Shown here piece after piece: positions 17,986 to 26,053 of a stretch of 33,497 bases of DNA (positions within the stretch are counted from its first letter, which is position 1; every line of letters starts with the position of its first letter). This DNA is from Hyphomicrobiales bacterium. Lineage in GTDB: Bacteria > Pseudomonadota > Alphaproteobacteria > Rhizobiales > Rhizobiaceae. The position numbers and the translations under genes are program-made. Where the stretch lies: NCBI GenBank assembly GCA_900472175.1, contig UCHD01000013.1, positions 1-33,497 of the forward strand. The letters run 5' to 3'. The notes below the pieces were generated by a model that had not been told where the DNA came from, searched no databases, and saw only the letters and a program-made list of their open reading frames with translations.

Positions 17986-18001
17986 GTTTCCGGCTGGCAA
18001 C
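17986..18001. other. parS site 3, downstream of repC
   Basis: GTTTCCGGCTGGCAAC fits GTT-N4-GC-N4-AAC and, read on the other strand, shares the GCCAGCCG core of site 2. It lies 177 bp beyond the repC stop, so the partition sites lie on both sides of repC rather than in one cluster. Confidence 0.8.
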
Positions 18002-18245
18002 TTTTTTCCGGGACGTGGAAATTGGATTCAATCCAGTGTCATTAATGGCATGATGAAACGGTTGGCGCATGATGCCGAAGATAAAAATATCGCTGCAAAT
18101 TGCGCGGCTGCTGTCCAAGACCGACGAAAGGAGTTGGAGAGCGACCGCCTAACAGATTTGCACCAGCATCTGCCATCGTGACATGTGCATAACTCCTTAT
18201 CTACGACGTCGCAAAAGTCGGAAAAACAAGTCTCGCTTTGATCGG

Positions 18246-18318
18246 GATTATAGCGGGACTCTCATGAGGAATACATGACAGTGAGATTTGATGGAAAACG
18301 CATTCTGATTATAGTGGG
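18246..18318 (+). repeat. pair of operator-like direct repeats before the HEPN-like gene
   Basis: GATTATAGCGGG (18246-18257) and GATTATAGTGGG (18307-18318) are 61 bp apart, and the second ends 8 bases before the ATG of the following gene. Placement suggests regulator binding over the promoter and translation start. The bases before each copy are only loosely similar. Confidence 0.45.
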
Positions 18319-18326
18319 GACGCAGC

Positions 18327-19040
18327 ATGGACGTCGAATATTTCCTTAAGGAGCGGACCAAGTTCATCCGCTATTTCTACGACAACGGGGTCGTCGGCTT
18401 CCGAGAGATTCTCAGGCAGATTGATGACCAGGAGGAGCCGTTTGTGCCGCCGTACAGCGAGGATGGCGAACCGCCCTTCGTGGCCGAGTATATGGACGCG
18501 ACTTACGGCATCGGCGCCGTGGGCGTTGCGGCCCTGTCAATGCTGTCTGATACGCTGAAGGTGTTCTTCATGACGTGGGAGAAGCTGCTCGGGATCGAGT
18601 TTCCGGCGGACTGGCGAAAGCGGTTCAAGAAAGAGGGCTTCGTCGCCGTCTATCGTGACGCATTCGGACAGATAGCGAAGGACGACTGGGCGACATGCCC
18701 CGTCGATTTCGACGTAATCGAACAGGTAGTGCTGGCGCGCAACGACGCGCAGCATGGAAAGCACCTCCACGAATTCCAGCCATCCCACTCGACCAAGACG
18801 ATCGAGAAATACTCGCCGCCCCTGTTCGTCACCGAATACGAAAAGCGCGCGGCGAAAGAGGAGATCCGCGGTTTCGCCGGCGTTGATATCACGATCTCGC
18901 GAGAGGACCTCTGGACCGTCATAGGGCAGGTCGAGATGCTCGCCGACTGGATGGAACTCAGGCTCCAGGCCGTGCGCTTTCCGCATGGCGCGGAGGCGCA
19001 AAAGCTCGCCGCGATCAGGGCGGCAAGCGAGCCAGGATAA
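18327..19040 (+). CDS. hypothetical protein with a HEPN-like R-x4-H motif
   Basis: This 237-residue soluble protein has no signal peptide. The middle is helical and contains EQVVLARNDAQHGKHL, where Arg138 and His143 form the R-x4-H arrangement typical of HEPN RNases, preceded by an acidic stretch as in that fold. HEPN proteins act as toxins, abortive-infection effectors or tRNA/rRNA nucleases, but many are structural. Without a profile search the assignment is tentative. No obvious antitoxin gene (nucleotidyltransferase or otherwise) is next to it. It stands alone between repC and a methyltransferase on the other strand, with two direct repeats before its start. Confidence 0.6.
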   Translation: MDVEYFLKERTKFIRYFYDNGVVGFREILRQIDDQEEPFVPPYSEDGEPPFVAEYMDATYGIGAVGVAALSMLSDTLKVFFMTWEKLLGIEFPADWRKRFKKEGFVAVYRDAFGQIAKDDWATCPVDFDVIEQVVLARNDAQHGKHLHEFQPSHSTKTIEKYSPPLFVTEYEKRAAKEEIRGFAGVDITISREDLWTVIGQVEMLADWMELRLQAVRFPHGAEAQKLAAIRAASEPG

Positions 19041-19222
19041 TTCTGTCGCCGAGTTCCGCGAGTGCGTGACCCCCATATTTCTTGGGTGTGCCATGGCACA
19101 AAAGTCTAACAGTATCGAACGGTGCAGCCCTTCCCTGTCCGTCGAAACATGGTCTAGCGATCTGGCCCTGTTGCAAATATCCCGATTTTGCGATGGCGAT
19201 TGGTGGTGATTGGCGCCTGCTG

Positions 19223-19975
19223 TTAGGCATGAGCGACCAGCGTGAAGGAGCCTGGAATTGCAGGGTCAGTCCAGTCTGGATGCTCGTCTAGCCTCGCTAT
19301 CGTAAACCCTGCCTTGATGACGGCCGTCAGAATATCGCCCATAGTCCAGAAGCGATACAGGCATCTTCCAAGGCTTGCGCCGGCGACGTCAGGGTTCGGC
19401 ACGTCAGCTTTGATCAGGTCGGCGTTGAAGTAGTCATGTGGTCCGTCGGCCCAGAATACCTTCCGCTGAAACGGATGAAATTCGTTCAACAAGAGCATAC
19501 CGCCGTCCACTGTGAGCTTGCGCATGACCGTGAAAAAACGATCAAGATCCTGATGGTAGTGGAGAATCCCAAGCTCAAGCACGAGGATATCGGAGTTTTG
19601 AGCCTGCTCTAGCAAGCCAGCTTCCATGATGTCGCAAACGGCGTAGTCGATTGTCACGCCAGCAGCTGTGGCTAGGTCGAGAGCGAAACGCTGGTTCTCT
19701 TGCGAGAAATCAATCACCAGTACCTCGGCGTTCAGCCTTGCAAGGGCTACCGCGATGCGCCCGTGGGAGCCTTGCACACTGCATATACGCTTGCCCGCGA
19801 CATCTCCAAGGTATGGGGAAAGACGGCGCAGAACCCGCTCTGGCGATGTGATAATTCTTGCCGCCTCCGCTTCCACGCTTCCGAAGCTGGATACCCAGGC
19901 ATCATATCGGTCGGCATTCCAAGCGAGCCGGTTCGTCTCAGTGATCTTGTCCGCTGCGTCTGGTGTCATCCGCAT
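19223..19975 (-). CDS. class I SAM-dependent methyltransferase
   Basis: The 250-residue product has the Rossmann methyltransferase order. A nucleotide-binding loop, unusual in sequence as VQGSHGR where E/DxGxGxG is common, lies at about residue 68. The acidic end of strand 2 is VIDFS, then come YAVCDIME and the strand-4 motif DILVLELGILHYHQD. A hydrophobic C-terminal lobe (HPFQRKVFW, DILTAVIKAGFTI) follows. The substrate is not evident; small-molecule methyltransferases of this shape are common. The start may be the ATG at 19975 or the one at 19969. It faces the HEPN-like gene convergently, and the 182-bp gap between them holds nothing I can name. Confidence 0.85.
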   Translation of the reverse strand: MRMTPDAADKITETNRLAWNADRYDAWVSSFGSVEAEAARIITSPERVLRRLSPYLGDVAGKRICSVQGSHGRIAVALARLNAEVLVIDFSQENQRFALDLATAAGVTIDYAVCDIMEAGLLEQAQNSDILVLELGILHYHQDLDRFFTVMRKLTVDGGMLLLNEFHPFQRKVFWADGPHDYFNADLIKADVPNPDVAGASLGRCLYRFWTMGDILTAVIKAGFTIARLDEHPDWTDPAIPGSFTLVAHA

Positions 19976-20128
19976 ATACTATTGTGAACGTACATGTTCG
20001 CAAAGAGCCGTATCTAAAATGCCGCAATCGAGAAATTCCTAAAATAGGCAGCCTCTCGTCCGATGCCTTTGGTTCGGCAAAGTTTGCGGTATGCTGGAGA
20101 GGTGATTCAGTTCGAGCGAGGAGCCAAG

Positions 20129-20566
20129 ATGACCAAAGATATCAGCGTTGAATTTCCTTTGTTTGTTGAACATGGGCGGGAGAGAGAGGCCGCTAATTTC
20201 TATGCCGCCACCTTCGGCGCGCAGGAGCAGAACACCAATGACATTGATGGCGTTATGGCTGCTGTCGAAATGCGGTTTGGGAACCTGCCGGTATGGGTCG
20301 CCGGCTCCAACCCCAATCGCGAAAAATCCCCATTTTACGGAGGCCCATTCTTTCCAAAAGATCCGGGGGCGGTCAGCACAATTTTCCAGCTCAAATTTGG
20401 CAACATTGAAGGTGTGATGCAAGACGCACTTGCGGCCGGAGCTGTGATCCGCGACGAAATCCAGACTGACATGATGGGTCGTCGCGTGGCCTCTATCTTC
20501 GATCCGTTCGGTCACATTTGGGCGCTCGTGGAACGCAAAGCCGAGGGCATGTCACTTGCGGCGTAA
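20129..20566 (+). CDS. PhnB-like VOC family protein
   Basis: This 145-residue protein starts MTKDISVEFPLFVEHGRERE. It has the 3-demethylubiquinone methyltransferase/PhnB-like VOC pattern: FYAATFGAQEQ, a middle part with PFFPKDPGAVSTIF, and the C-terminal RRVASIFDPFGHIWAL. Such proteins are homologous to glyoxalase but their roles are mostly unknown. The ATG at 20129 follows GAGGAG; a longer frame to 20063 is less likely. Its stop codon lies in the first copy of the repeat cluster beside the integrase. Confidence 0.83.
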   Translation: MTKDISVEFPLFVEHGREREAANFYAATFGAQEQNTNDIDGVMAAVEMRFGNLPVWVAGSNPNREKSPFYGGPFFPKDPGAVSTIFQLKFGNIEGVMQDALAAGAVIRDEIQTDMMGRRVASIFDPFGHIWALVERKAEGMSLAA

Positions 20567-20666
20567 TTTTTGTCGCAAATGTCTGTCGCGAAACTTTGAC
20601 TTTTGCGAGTGAGTTTCGCGACAAAAATTCCCCTTACTTTTCAGGGGCGGAGGATTTGTCGCAAAT
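20565..20666. repeat. cluster of TTTGTCGC-type repeats beside the integrase
   Basis: Copies of a TTGTCGC(A/G)AA core occur at 20569-20580 (plus), 20584-20595 (plus), 20612-20625 (inverted) and 20655-20666 (plus). TGTCGCGAAACT (20584-20595) and AGTTTCGCGACA (20612-20623) are a perfect 12-bp inverted repeat with a 16-bp spacer. The outer AATTTTTGTCGC and GCGACAAAAATT also match. The cluster lies between two convergent genes, so a terminator is possible, but the extra direct copies suggest a recombinase binding or attachment site. Confidence 0.6.
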
Positions 20667-20687
20667 TTTAGGGAAAGTGAGCGAAAA

Positions 20688-21839
20688 CTACTGAATAAGC
20701 CTTGCGGCCCGTCCTGTCCGTCTGGTTGCGTTGTTGTAATAAGTGGAGGCCTGCTGGACCGATCTATGTCGCGACTGCTCCATAGCTTCTGGCAGGGGGA
20801 CGCCACGATTGGCTGCCTCGGTGAGATATCCAGACCGAAGCCCGTGCGCCGAAAACGCCCCACTCTCCAACCCTGCCATCTCCACCCGCTGCTTCAGGAT
20901 CGCATTGACCGACTGCGGATCGAGGGCCCGCCGTGACACGGTCCCCCAGCGCCCGATCCCCCGAAACACGCTCCCCTTGTCGATCTTCGCCGCGGCCATC
21001 CAGGCATTCAGCGCCTCCACCGGCCGGCCGGTCAGATAGACGATATCGTCCTGCTCTCCAGTCGTGGTTTTCGTCCGACCGAGATGGATGGCGAGAGAGG
21101 GGAGGGGAGGGCCGTCCGGCATCTCGACCGGCGGCTCGACGGTTAGCTGCTCCACACGAAGCGCGGCGATCTCGCTGCGCCGGCGACCACCGGAGGCAAA
21201 GGCGACCATCAGGATCGCCCGGTCCCGGAGATCGCGCAGGCTGTCGGTGGCGCAGCTTGCCAGCAGCTTTACCAGCACGTCCCCGGTGACCGCCTTGGCG
21301 CTCTTGCGAAGACGTTGTCTTGGCGCGGCGCGGATCGCCAGCCGAATGGCTGATTTCAGGGCAGGGGAGGCGAAGGCGCCGTCGAGGCCGCGCCATTTTG
21401 TCAGCGTCGACAAATTCGCCAGCCGCCGGCGCACGGTGGCCGGCGCGTGCGGGCCGACGGATCTGAGGAAACCCTGGCTCCGGAGGCTTTCGTCGACATC
21501 GGCCGGCATGCCGTGATCGGCATCCGTTTCGCGGCGTCGCGGGTCCCAGAGATGATGCGCGACAAATTTCAGCAGCAGCGCCTCGGGCGCGGGCCAGGGC
21601 AGGCAGCGTCCGGTTGCTGCCATTCCCCAGGCTTCGAGATAGGCAAGATCCGAGGTCAGCGCCCTGAGCGTGTTGTCGCCCATGCCCTGGTTGACAAGAT
21701 GGCGCAGGGTCTCGACGTCGTGGTCGGTTAGCAGTTCGGCGAGCTCGTCGCGGCGCTCGATCGGCAGCACGGCGGCGATGGTGTCGAGTTCTTCGGCGCG
21801 CCGCTCGACGGCGGTCAGTGTTTTTTTGGCTTTGGCCAC
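20688..21839 (-). CDS. tyrosine recombinase / site-specific integrase
   Basis: The product is 383 residues. A SAM-like N-terminal core-binding domain (about 45-170) is followed by a catalytic domain with Arg220 (GGRRRSEIAAL), the HGLR box (His332, Arg335), His358 and the nucleophile Tyr367 nine residues later. All key residues are present, so it should be active in strand exchange. The start is a GTG at 21839. It resembles the integrases that accompany rhizobial plasmid islands rather than XerC/D, being longer. A repeat cluster lies just past its 3' end and a set of 17-bp motifs upstream; either could be its target. Confidence 0.93.
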   Translation of the reverse strand: MAKAKKTLTAVERRAEELDTIAAVLPIERRDELAELLTDHDVETLRHLVNQGMGDNTLRALTSDLAYLEAWGMAATGRCLPWPAPEALLLKFVAHHLWDPRRRETDADHGMPADVDESLRSQGFLRSVGPHAPATVRRRLANLSTLTKWRGLDGAFASPALKSAIRLAIRAAPRQRLRKSAKAVTGDVLVKLLASCATDSLRDLRDRAILMVAFASGGRRRSEIAALRVEQLTVEPPVEMPDGPPLPSLAIHLGRTKTTTGEQDDIVYLTGRPVEALNAWMAAAKIDKGSVFRGIGRWGTVSRRALDPQSVNAILKQRVEMAGLESGAFSAHGLRSGYLTEAANRGVPLPEAMEQSRHRSVQQASTYYNNATRRTGRAARLIQ

Positions 21840-21911
21840 GGGCGTCCCAGAATTGCGGGTTTCGGCGGCCTTCAGGGCCGTGATTTGCCCCGATTGTTTC
21901 TTGTCAGCGGA

Positions 21912-21995
21912 CCAAATCGAGCGGATTCTATCTTACTGATTTCGCTATACAAGGTGTTTCCTAATTCGCCGGACTCGCCCTAATGGAGCGGACTT
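21912..21995 (+). repeat. three copies of a CCTAATTCGSCGGACTC-like motif upstream of the integrase
   Basis: Copies are CCAAATCGAGCGGATTC (21912-21928), CCTAATTCGCCGGACTC (21960-21976) and CCTAATGGAGCGGACTT (21979-21995). They occupy the integrase promoter region, the last touching the stop of the DUF6428 gene. Two more copies, facing the other way, precede the DUF1612 gene at 32195 and 32245. Confidence 0.6.
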
Positions 21996-22515
21996 AGGGA
22001 CAACACGCGCCTGTCTCGATCGTCGGGCCGCAGCATGCCGAAGCTTTTTGATTGTTTTCGGCAAGCCAGCGATCACGTGGCTTGCAGCTTGCCGCCCGTG
22101 GTGCAAGCTCAACGTAGACGGCATCTTCTCGGATGATCGGCAGCGCCGCGCAAAAGAGCTGCATTGGGCGTAGGCCGTCGCTCACCTCAAAGGTCAATTT
22201 AGCCGAGCCGCCCAGTTGTACATGCTCCGATACCTTACGGATGATCGCTGCGAACTTGCCAGCCGGCATATGGATGCGCTGGTCCTCGTCTATATCCCAA
22301 AGCTGCACGAAGATTTCAGACCAGGCTTCCGGGTTGGCGCCGCAGTCGAGAGCAGCAAACTCGCCGGCTTTGACCTCGGTGACATGGTAGCCAGGCCTCA
22401 CCGGCCGGCCGTCATAAGAAAAGACCAACGGGAGATCGCGGACGCTGTCGATCGTGGCCAGCAGTCGGCCCAGGCTGATGTCGGTTTCTACAGGGGGCTT
22501 GTCGATCGCATTCAT
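21994..22515 (-). CDS. DUF6428-type protein divergent from arsR
   Basis: This is a 173-residue soluble protein. The body (about 10-130) includes LPLVFSYDGRPVRPGYHVTEVK and matches proteins of the DUF6428 type found beside ars operons. The C-terminus is rich in cysteine (SCKPRDR..., ACCGPTIETGACCP: five Cys in the last 31 residues), a pattern that could bind arsenite, though this is only inferred. It is read away from arsR across a 41-bp gap with an inverted repeat, so both are probably controlled by ArsR. Function unknown. Confidence 0.75.
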   Translation of the reverse strand: MNAIDKPPVETDISLGRLLATIDSVRDLPLVFSYDGRPVRPGYHVTEVKAGEFAALDCGANPEAWSEIFVQLWDIDEDQRIHMPAGKFAAIIRKVSEHVQLGGSAKLTFEVSDGLRPMQLFCAALPIIREDAVYVELAPRAASCKPRDRWLAENNQKASACCGPTIETGACCP

Positions 22516-22522
22516 CTGGGTT

Positions 22523-22548
22523 AATCCTGTTTCAATAATTCAAGGATT
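22523..22548. promoter_or_regulatory. candidate ArsR operator
   Basis: AATCCT (22523-22528) and AGGATT (22543-22548) form an inverted repeat around an AT-rich core that contains TTCAATAATTCAA. It fills the 41-bp gap between the divergent DUF6428 gene and arsR, where a single operator could control both. Confidence 0.6.
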
Positions 22549-22556
22549 GTAGAAAT

Positions 22557-22913
22557 ATGGAAGAACGTCAAGCCCTCATGTCATTCGCGGCGCTGTCGCA
22601 GGAAACCCGCCTGCACATTGTCCGCATGCTTGTCGTCGCAGGCCCGGACGGAATGGCTGCCGGCGCGGTCGCCGAAAAGGCGGAGGTCTCTCCCTCCAAC
22701 GTCTCCTTTCATCTCAAGGAATTGGAACGGGCCGGCCTGATCAATCAGCAGCGCGAATCCCGTTCGATCATCTACACCGCCAACTACGAGGGACTTGGCG
22801 CACTCGTCCGCTTCCTGATGGAAGACTGCTGCGCCGGGCACCCGGAAATCTGCGCGCCGGCCACTGAACTCGCCGCCTGTTGCGCGCCAACCCCGAAGGA
22901 GAACCTGCAATGA
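22557..22913 (+). CDS. arsR: ArsR, arsenite-responsive repressor (ArsR/SmtB family)
   Basis: The protein has 118 residues. A winged helix-turn-helix (about 10-80) includes the recognition-helix region VSPSNVSFHLKELERAGL. The classical ELCVCDL arsenic site is absent. Instead, Cys91, Cys92 and Cys99 lie at the C-terminal end, followed by Cys108 and Cys109. This is similar to the ArsR type described from Acidithiobacillus ferrooxidans, where three C-terminal cysteines bind arsenite. It would repress the operon until As(III) binds. Its stop overlaps the next start (ATGA). Confidence 0.93.
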   Translation: MEERQALMSFAALSQETRLHIVRMLVVAGPDGMAAGAVAEKAEVSPSNVSFHLKELERAGLINQQRESRSIIYTANYEGLGALVRFLMEDCCAGHPEICAPATELAACCAPTPKENLQ

Positions 22914-23440
22914 CCGCTGATCGCGTTTACAACGTCCTTTTCCTCTGCACCGGTAATTCGGCCCGCTCGATCCTTGCCGAATCCATTTTGAATGGCGAGG
23001 GCAGGGGTCGCTTCCGCGCGTTTTCAGCTGGCAGCCAGCCCAAAAGGGAGGTTCATCCGCTGGCCCTGGATACGCTGCGCGGCCTCGGATACGAGGCGAC
23101 GGGTTTCAGCTCGAAAAGCTGGGACGTATTTGCGGAGCCTGGCGCGCCGCAGATGGATTTCATCTTCACGGTCTGCGACAACGCCGCCGGCGAGGCCTGC
23201 CCGGTCTGGATCGGCCACCCGATGACCGCTCACTGGGGCGTTGAAGATCCGGCAGCTGTCGAGGGCTCCCTGATGGAAAAGGGCCAGGCCTTCTCCCAAG
23301 CCGCCCGGTTCCTCAAGAACCGCATCACCGCTTTTCTCAGCCTGCCTCTTGCATCAATCGACAAGCTGGCTCTGGAAACGCAGCTGCGCACCATAGGTAC
23401 AATGGAAGGCAGCACGAGCCGCAGAGGCGACGTCGCGTGA
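22910..23440 (+). CDS. arsC: ArsC, arsenate reductase of the low-molecular-weight phosphatase fold
   Basis: The 176-residue product has the CX5R loop CTGNSARS (Cys13, Arg19) and the CDNAAGEAC pair of cysteines that fits the redox relay of thioredoxin-coupled ArsC. It should reduce arsenate to arsenite. The GHPMTAHWGVEDPA block is typical. The ATG at 22910 forms an ATGA overlap with arsR. A C-terminal extension of about 35 residues follows the phosphatase core. It is one of two unrelated arsenate reductases in the operon. Confidence 0.94.
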   Translation: MTADRVYNVLFLCTGNSARSILAESILNGEGRGRFRAFSAGSQPKREVHPLALDTLRGLGYEATGFSSKSWDVFAEPGAPQMDFIFTVCDNAAGEACPVWIGHPMTAHWGVEDPAAVEGSLMEKGQAFSQAARFLKNRITAFLSLPLASIDKLALETQLRTIGTMEGSTSRRGDVA

Positions 23441-23880
23441 GCTACGATCTGGATGAGCAGTCCGCCAGCGGACACGATCAGGACCTTCAGACAGCCCTGC
23501 TCGCGGCCGGACTGCCGATCGATGATCTGACGCAGAGTGGGCGGACCTTCTTCCGCTTTGCAGATCATGGCGAGGTCGTCGGCTTCGGCGGATTAGAGAC
23601 CTATGGTGACTGCGCGCTGTTGCGCTCCGTGGTCGTCCTGACCGACCAGCGCCGACACGGCTATGGAGAAGCTATCACCCGGCAGATGCTCGACCAGGCA
23701 TCCCGCGGCGGTGCTCGCACCGTCTATCTTCTGACGGAATCGTCCGCCGCCTTCTTCGAACATCTGGGATTTGCCAGTGTGGATCGCGCGGACGCTCCCG
23801 CCGCCATCCTGCAAACCCGCCAAGCGTCAAGCCTATGCCCGGCATCCGCCGCGCTGCTTGCCAAGACCATCCAAGGGTAA
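23437..23880 (+). CDS. arsN2: ArsN2-like GNAT N-acetyltransferase
   Basis: This 147-residue GNAT protein has the acetyl-CoA site in VVVLTDQRRHGYGEAITRQML, where the Q/RxxGxG/A motif reads RRHGYG, followed by VYLLTESSAAFFEHLGF. Its place inside an ars operon and its size fit ArsN2. ArsN1 proteins acetylate arsinothricin; the substrate of ArsN2 is less sure. Translation starts at GTG in a GTGA overlap with arsC. Tight coupling suggests it is part of the arsenic response. Confidence 0.85.
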   Translation: MSYDLDEQSASGHDQDLQTALLAAGLPIDDLTQSGRTFFRFADHGEVVGFGGLETYGDCALLRSVVVLTDQRRHGYGEAITRQMLDQASRGGARTVYLLTESSAAFFEHLGFASVDRADAPAAILQTRQASSLCPASAALLAKTIQG

Positions 23881-23884
23881 ATTC

Positions 23885-24925
23885 ATGTCTGTATTTGAAC
23901 GCTTTCTCACGGTGTGGGTTTTCTTGTGCATCCTGGTCGGCATCGCCCTTGGCCATGTCATGCCGGCCGTGTTCCAGACCATCGGCGCCGCCGAGGTCGC
24001 CAAGGTCAACCTGCCGGTCGCGGTGCTGATCTGGCTGATGATCATCCCGATGCTGCTCAAAATCGACTTTGCCTCCCTCGGCCAGGTCGGCCGTCACTGG
24101 CGCGGGATCGGCGTCACCCTGTTCATCAACTGGGCGGTCAAGCCATTCTCGATGGCGCTGCTCGGCTGGCTGTTCATCGGCTGGCTTTTCCGGCCGTACC
24201 TGCCGGCGGTCCAGATCGACTCTTATATCGCCGGCCTGATCATCCTTGCGGCGGCACCCTGCACCGCCATGGTGTTCGTCTGGTCGAACCTGACCAAGGG
24301 CGAACCGCATTTCACGCTGAGCCAGGTGGCGCTCAACGATGCGATCATGGTGGTGGCGTTCGCGCCGATCGTTGGTCTGCTGCTCGGGCTGTCGGCGATC
24401 ACTGTGCCGTGGGACACGCTGATCCTATCGGTGGTGTTGTACATCGTTCTGCCGGTGATCGTCGCCCAGGTGCTGCGCCGCGTGACCGATGTGGAGCGGC
24501 TGGCAGGCCGCCTCCAGCCAGTGTCGCTGGTGGCCCTGCTCGCCACTCTGGTTCTGCTGTTCGGCTTCCAGGGCGAGCAAATCATTGCCCAGCCGGCCGT
24601 CATCGCCCTGCTGGCCGTGCCGATCCTGATCCAGGTCTATTTCAATTCTGGGCTTGCCTATCTGCTCAACCGCTGGAGCGGAGAGGAACACTGCGTCGCC
24701 GGTCCCTCGGCACTGATCGGTGCCTCTAACTTCTTCGAACTAGCCGTGGCGGCAGCCATCAGCCTGTTCGGCTTCAACTCCGGAGCGGCACTGGCAACTG
24801 TTGTGGGCGTGCTGATCGAAGTACCTGTGATGCTATCCGTGGTCTGGATCGTCAACCGCAGCAAGGGCTGGTACGAGCGCGGCGCCGCCGTCCGCTCCTC
24901 CTCATCCACCATCAAAAGGGCCTGA
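23885..24925 (+). CDS. acr3: ACR3-family arsenite efflux permease
   Basis: The protein has 346 residues and about ten transmembrane helices. It belongs to the bile/arsenite/riboflavin transporter fold, with the conserved LAAAPCTAMVFVWSNLTKG (Cys126, essential in ACR3 proteins) and a later ASNFFELAVAAAISLFG helix. It exports arsenite using the proton motive force. The ATG at 23885 is chosen because it begins the first helix; the longer frame to 23771 overlaps arsN2. It is the main exporter of the operon. Confidence 0.96.
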   Translation: MSVFERFLTVWVFLCILVGIALGHVMPAVFQTIGAAEVAKVNLPVAVLIWLMIIPMLLKIDFASLGQVGRHWRGIGVTLFINWAVKPFSMALLGWLFIGWLFRPYLPAVQIDSYIAGLIILAAAPCTAMVFVWSNLTKGEPHFTLSQVALNDAIMVVAFAPIVGLLLGLSAITVPWDTLILSVVLYIVLPVIVAQVLRRVTDVERLAGRLQPVSLVALLATLVLLFGFQGEQIIAQPAVIALLAVPILIQVYFNSGLAYLLNRWSGEEHCVAGPSALIGASNFFELAVAAAISLFGFNSGAALATVVGVLIEVPVMLSVVWIVNRSKGWYERGAAVRSSSSTIKRA

Positions 24926-24930
24926 AGACC

Positions 24931-25353
24931 ATGGACGTCACGATCTATCATAACCCCGCTTGCGGCACGTCGCGCAACACGCTCGAAATGATCCGCAACG
25001 CCGGCATTGAACCCACGGTGATCGAATACCTGAAAGCCCCGCCGACACGCGCGCATCTGGTGCAGATGATCGCTGACGCTGGCCTCACCGTGCGCGGCGC
25101 CATTCGTGAAAAGGGCACGCCATATACGGAGCTCGGCCTCGACGATCCTGCCCTGACCGATGATCAACTGCTCGATGCCATGCTCAAGGACCCGATCCTG
25201 ATCAACCGGCCGCTGGTGGTGACGCCCCTTGGAACGCGCTTGGCGCGGCCGTCCGAAGTGGTGCTGGACATTTTGCCGGCCACCCACAAGGGTGCCTTCG
25301 CCAAGGAAGACGGCGAACAGGTCCTCGACGCGGAGGGCAAGAGAATTGTCTGA
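24931..25353 (+). CDS. arsC: ArsC, glutaredoxin-dependent arsenate reductase
   Basis: This 140-residue protein has a thioredoxin-like fold (ArsC/Spx family), with catalytic Cys11 in [13 protein letters not shown] and the conserved [20 protein letters not shown] block. It uses glutathione and glutaredoxin to reduce arsenate. It starts six bases after acr3, directly following the permease. It is unrelated to the phosphatase-type ArsC upstream, so the operon can draw electrons from both the thioredoxin and the glutathione systems. Confidence 0.95.
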   Translation: MDVTIYHNPACGTSRNTLEMIRNAGIEPTVIEYLKAPPTRAHLVQMIADAGLTVRGAIREKGTPYTELGLDDPALTDDQLLDAMLKDPILINRPLVVTPLGTRLARPSEVVLDILPATHKGAFAKEDGEQVLDAEGKRIV

Positions 25354-26053
25354 TCTGCCTGCCGCATCCCTGGAGCACCTTCGTCAGCCGGATCTGGAAG
25401 CGCTGCGCCCGCCGATTTCCTCGCACAAGCCTCGCATCCTGATCCTTTATGGATCCCTGCGCACCATTTCCTACAGCCGATTTCTGGCACAGGAATCCGC
25501 CCGCGTGCTGGAACACTTCGGTTGTGAGGTGCGGATCTTCGATCCGGCAGGCCTGCCGCTTCCCGACGCTGAACCCGTGAGCCATCCCAAGGTGCAGGAA
25601 CTGCGCGAACTGTCAGCCTGGTCGGAAGGCCAGGTGTGGGTTTCGCCGGAACGCCACGGCGCGATGACCGGCATCATGAAGGCACAGATCGACTGGATTC
25701 CGCTTTCGATCGGGTCGGTACGGCCGACGCAGGGCAAGACCTTGGCGGTGATGCAGGTATCCGGCGGTTCCCAGTCTTTCAATGCGATCAACCAGCTCCG
25801 CGTCCTCGGCCGCTGGATGCGGATGATCACCATCCCCAATCAATCGTCGGTCGCCAAGGCGTTCCAGGAATTCGATTCGGACGGCCGCATGAAGCCTTCG
25901 TCGTATTACGACCGCGTGGTGGACGTCTGCGAGGAGTTGGTGAAGTTCACTCTACTGACCCGTGATGCCTCCGCCTACCTCACAAATCGCTACAGCGAAC
26001 GCAAGGAAGATGCCGAAAAGCTGGAGAGCCGTGTGAGCCTGAACTCCATATGA
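25346..26053 (+). CDS. arsH: ArsH, NADPH-dependent FMN reductase for organoarsenicals
   Basis: The product has 235 residues with the flavodoxin-like FMN-binding motif [11 protein letters not shown] and the [21 protein letters not shown] block typical of ArsH. ArsH oxidises trivalent methyl- and aromatic arsenicals to less toxic pentavalent forms. The start is inferred as TTG at 25346, with GGAGG just upstream. It overlaps the end of arsC by 8 bases, and no ATG or GTG gives a better fit to the family N-terminus. The stop overlaps the next start. Confidence 0.93.
   Translation: MSDLPAASLEHLRQPDLEALRPPISSHKPRILILYGSLRTISYSRFLAQESARVLEHFGCEVRIFDPAGLPLPDAEPVSHPKVQELRELSAWSEGQVWVSPERHGAMTGIMKAQIDWIPLSIGSVRPTQGKTLAVMQVSGGSQSFNAINQLRVLGRWMRMITIPNQSSVAKAFQEFDSDGRMKPSSYYDRVVDVCEELVKFTLLTRDASAYLTNRYSERKEDAEKLESRVSLNSI

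Larger units (their letters stand above)
17810..18326. other. 517-bp gap after repC, no gene but a parS site and repeats
   Basis: No frame here has a ribosome site and believable composition. It holds a parS-like site at 17986-18001 and two operator-like direct repeats at 18246 and 18307 before the next gene. It marks the border between the plasmid backbone and the accessory region. Confidence 0.6.

Noticed and set aside
16595..18001. CRISPR-like or other tandem arrays
   Set aside because: No regularly spaced direct repeats of 25-40 bp were seen here or elsewhere in the window; the repeats present are short and of the parS, tra-box or recombination type.
23914..24729. 271-residue frame inside acr3 in another frame
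   Set aside because: Pro/Arg/Gly-rich shadow of the permease gene, which has clear membrane helices and the conserved Cys motif.
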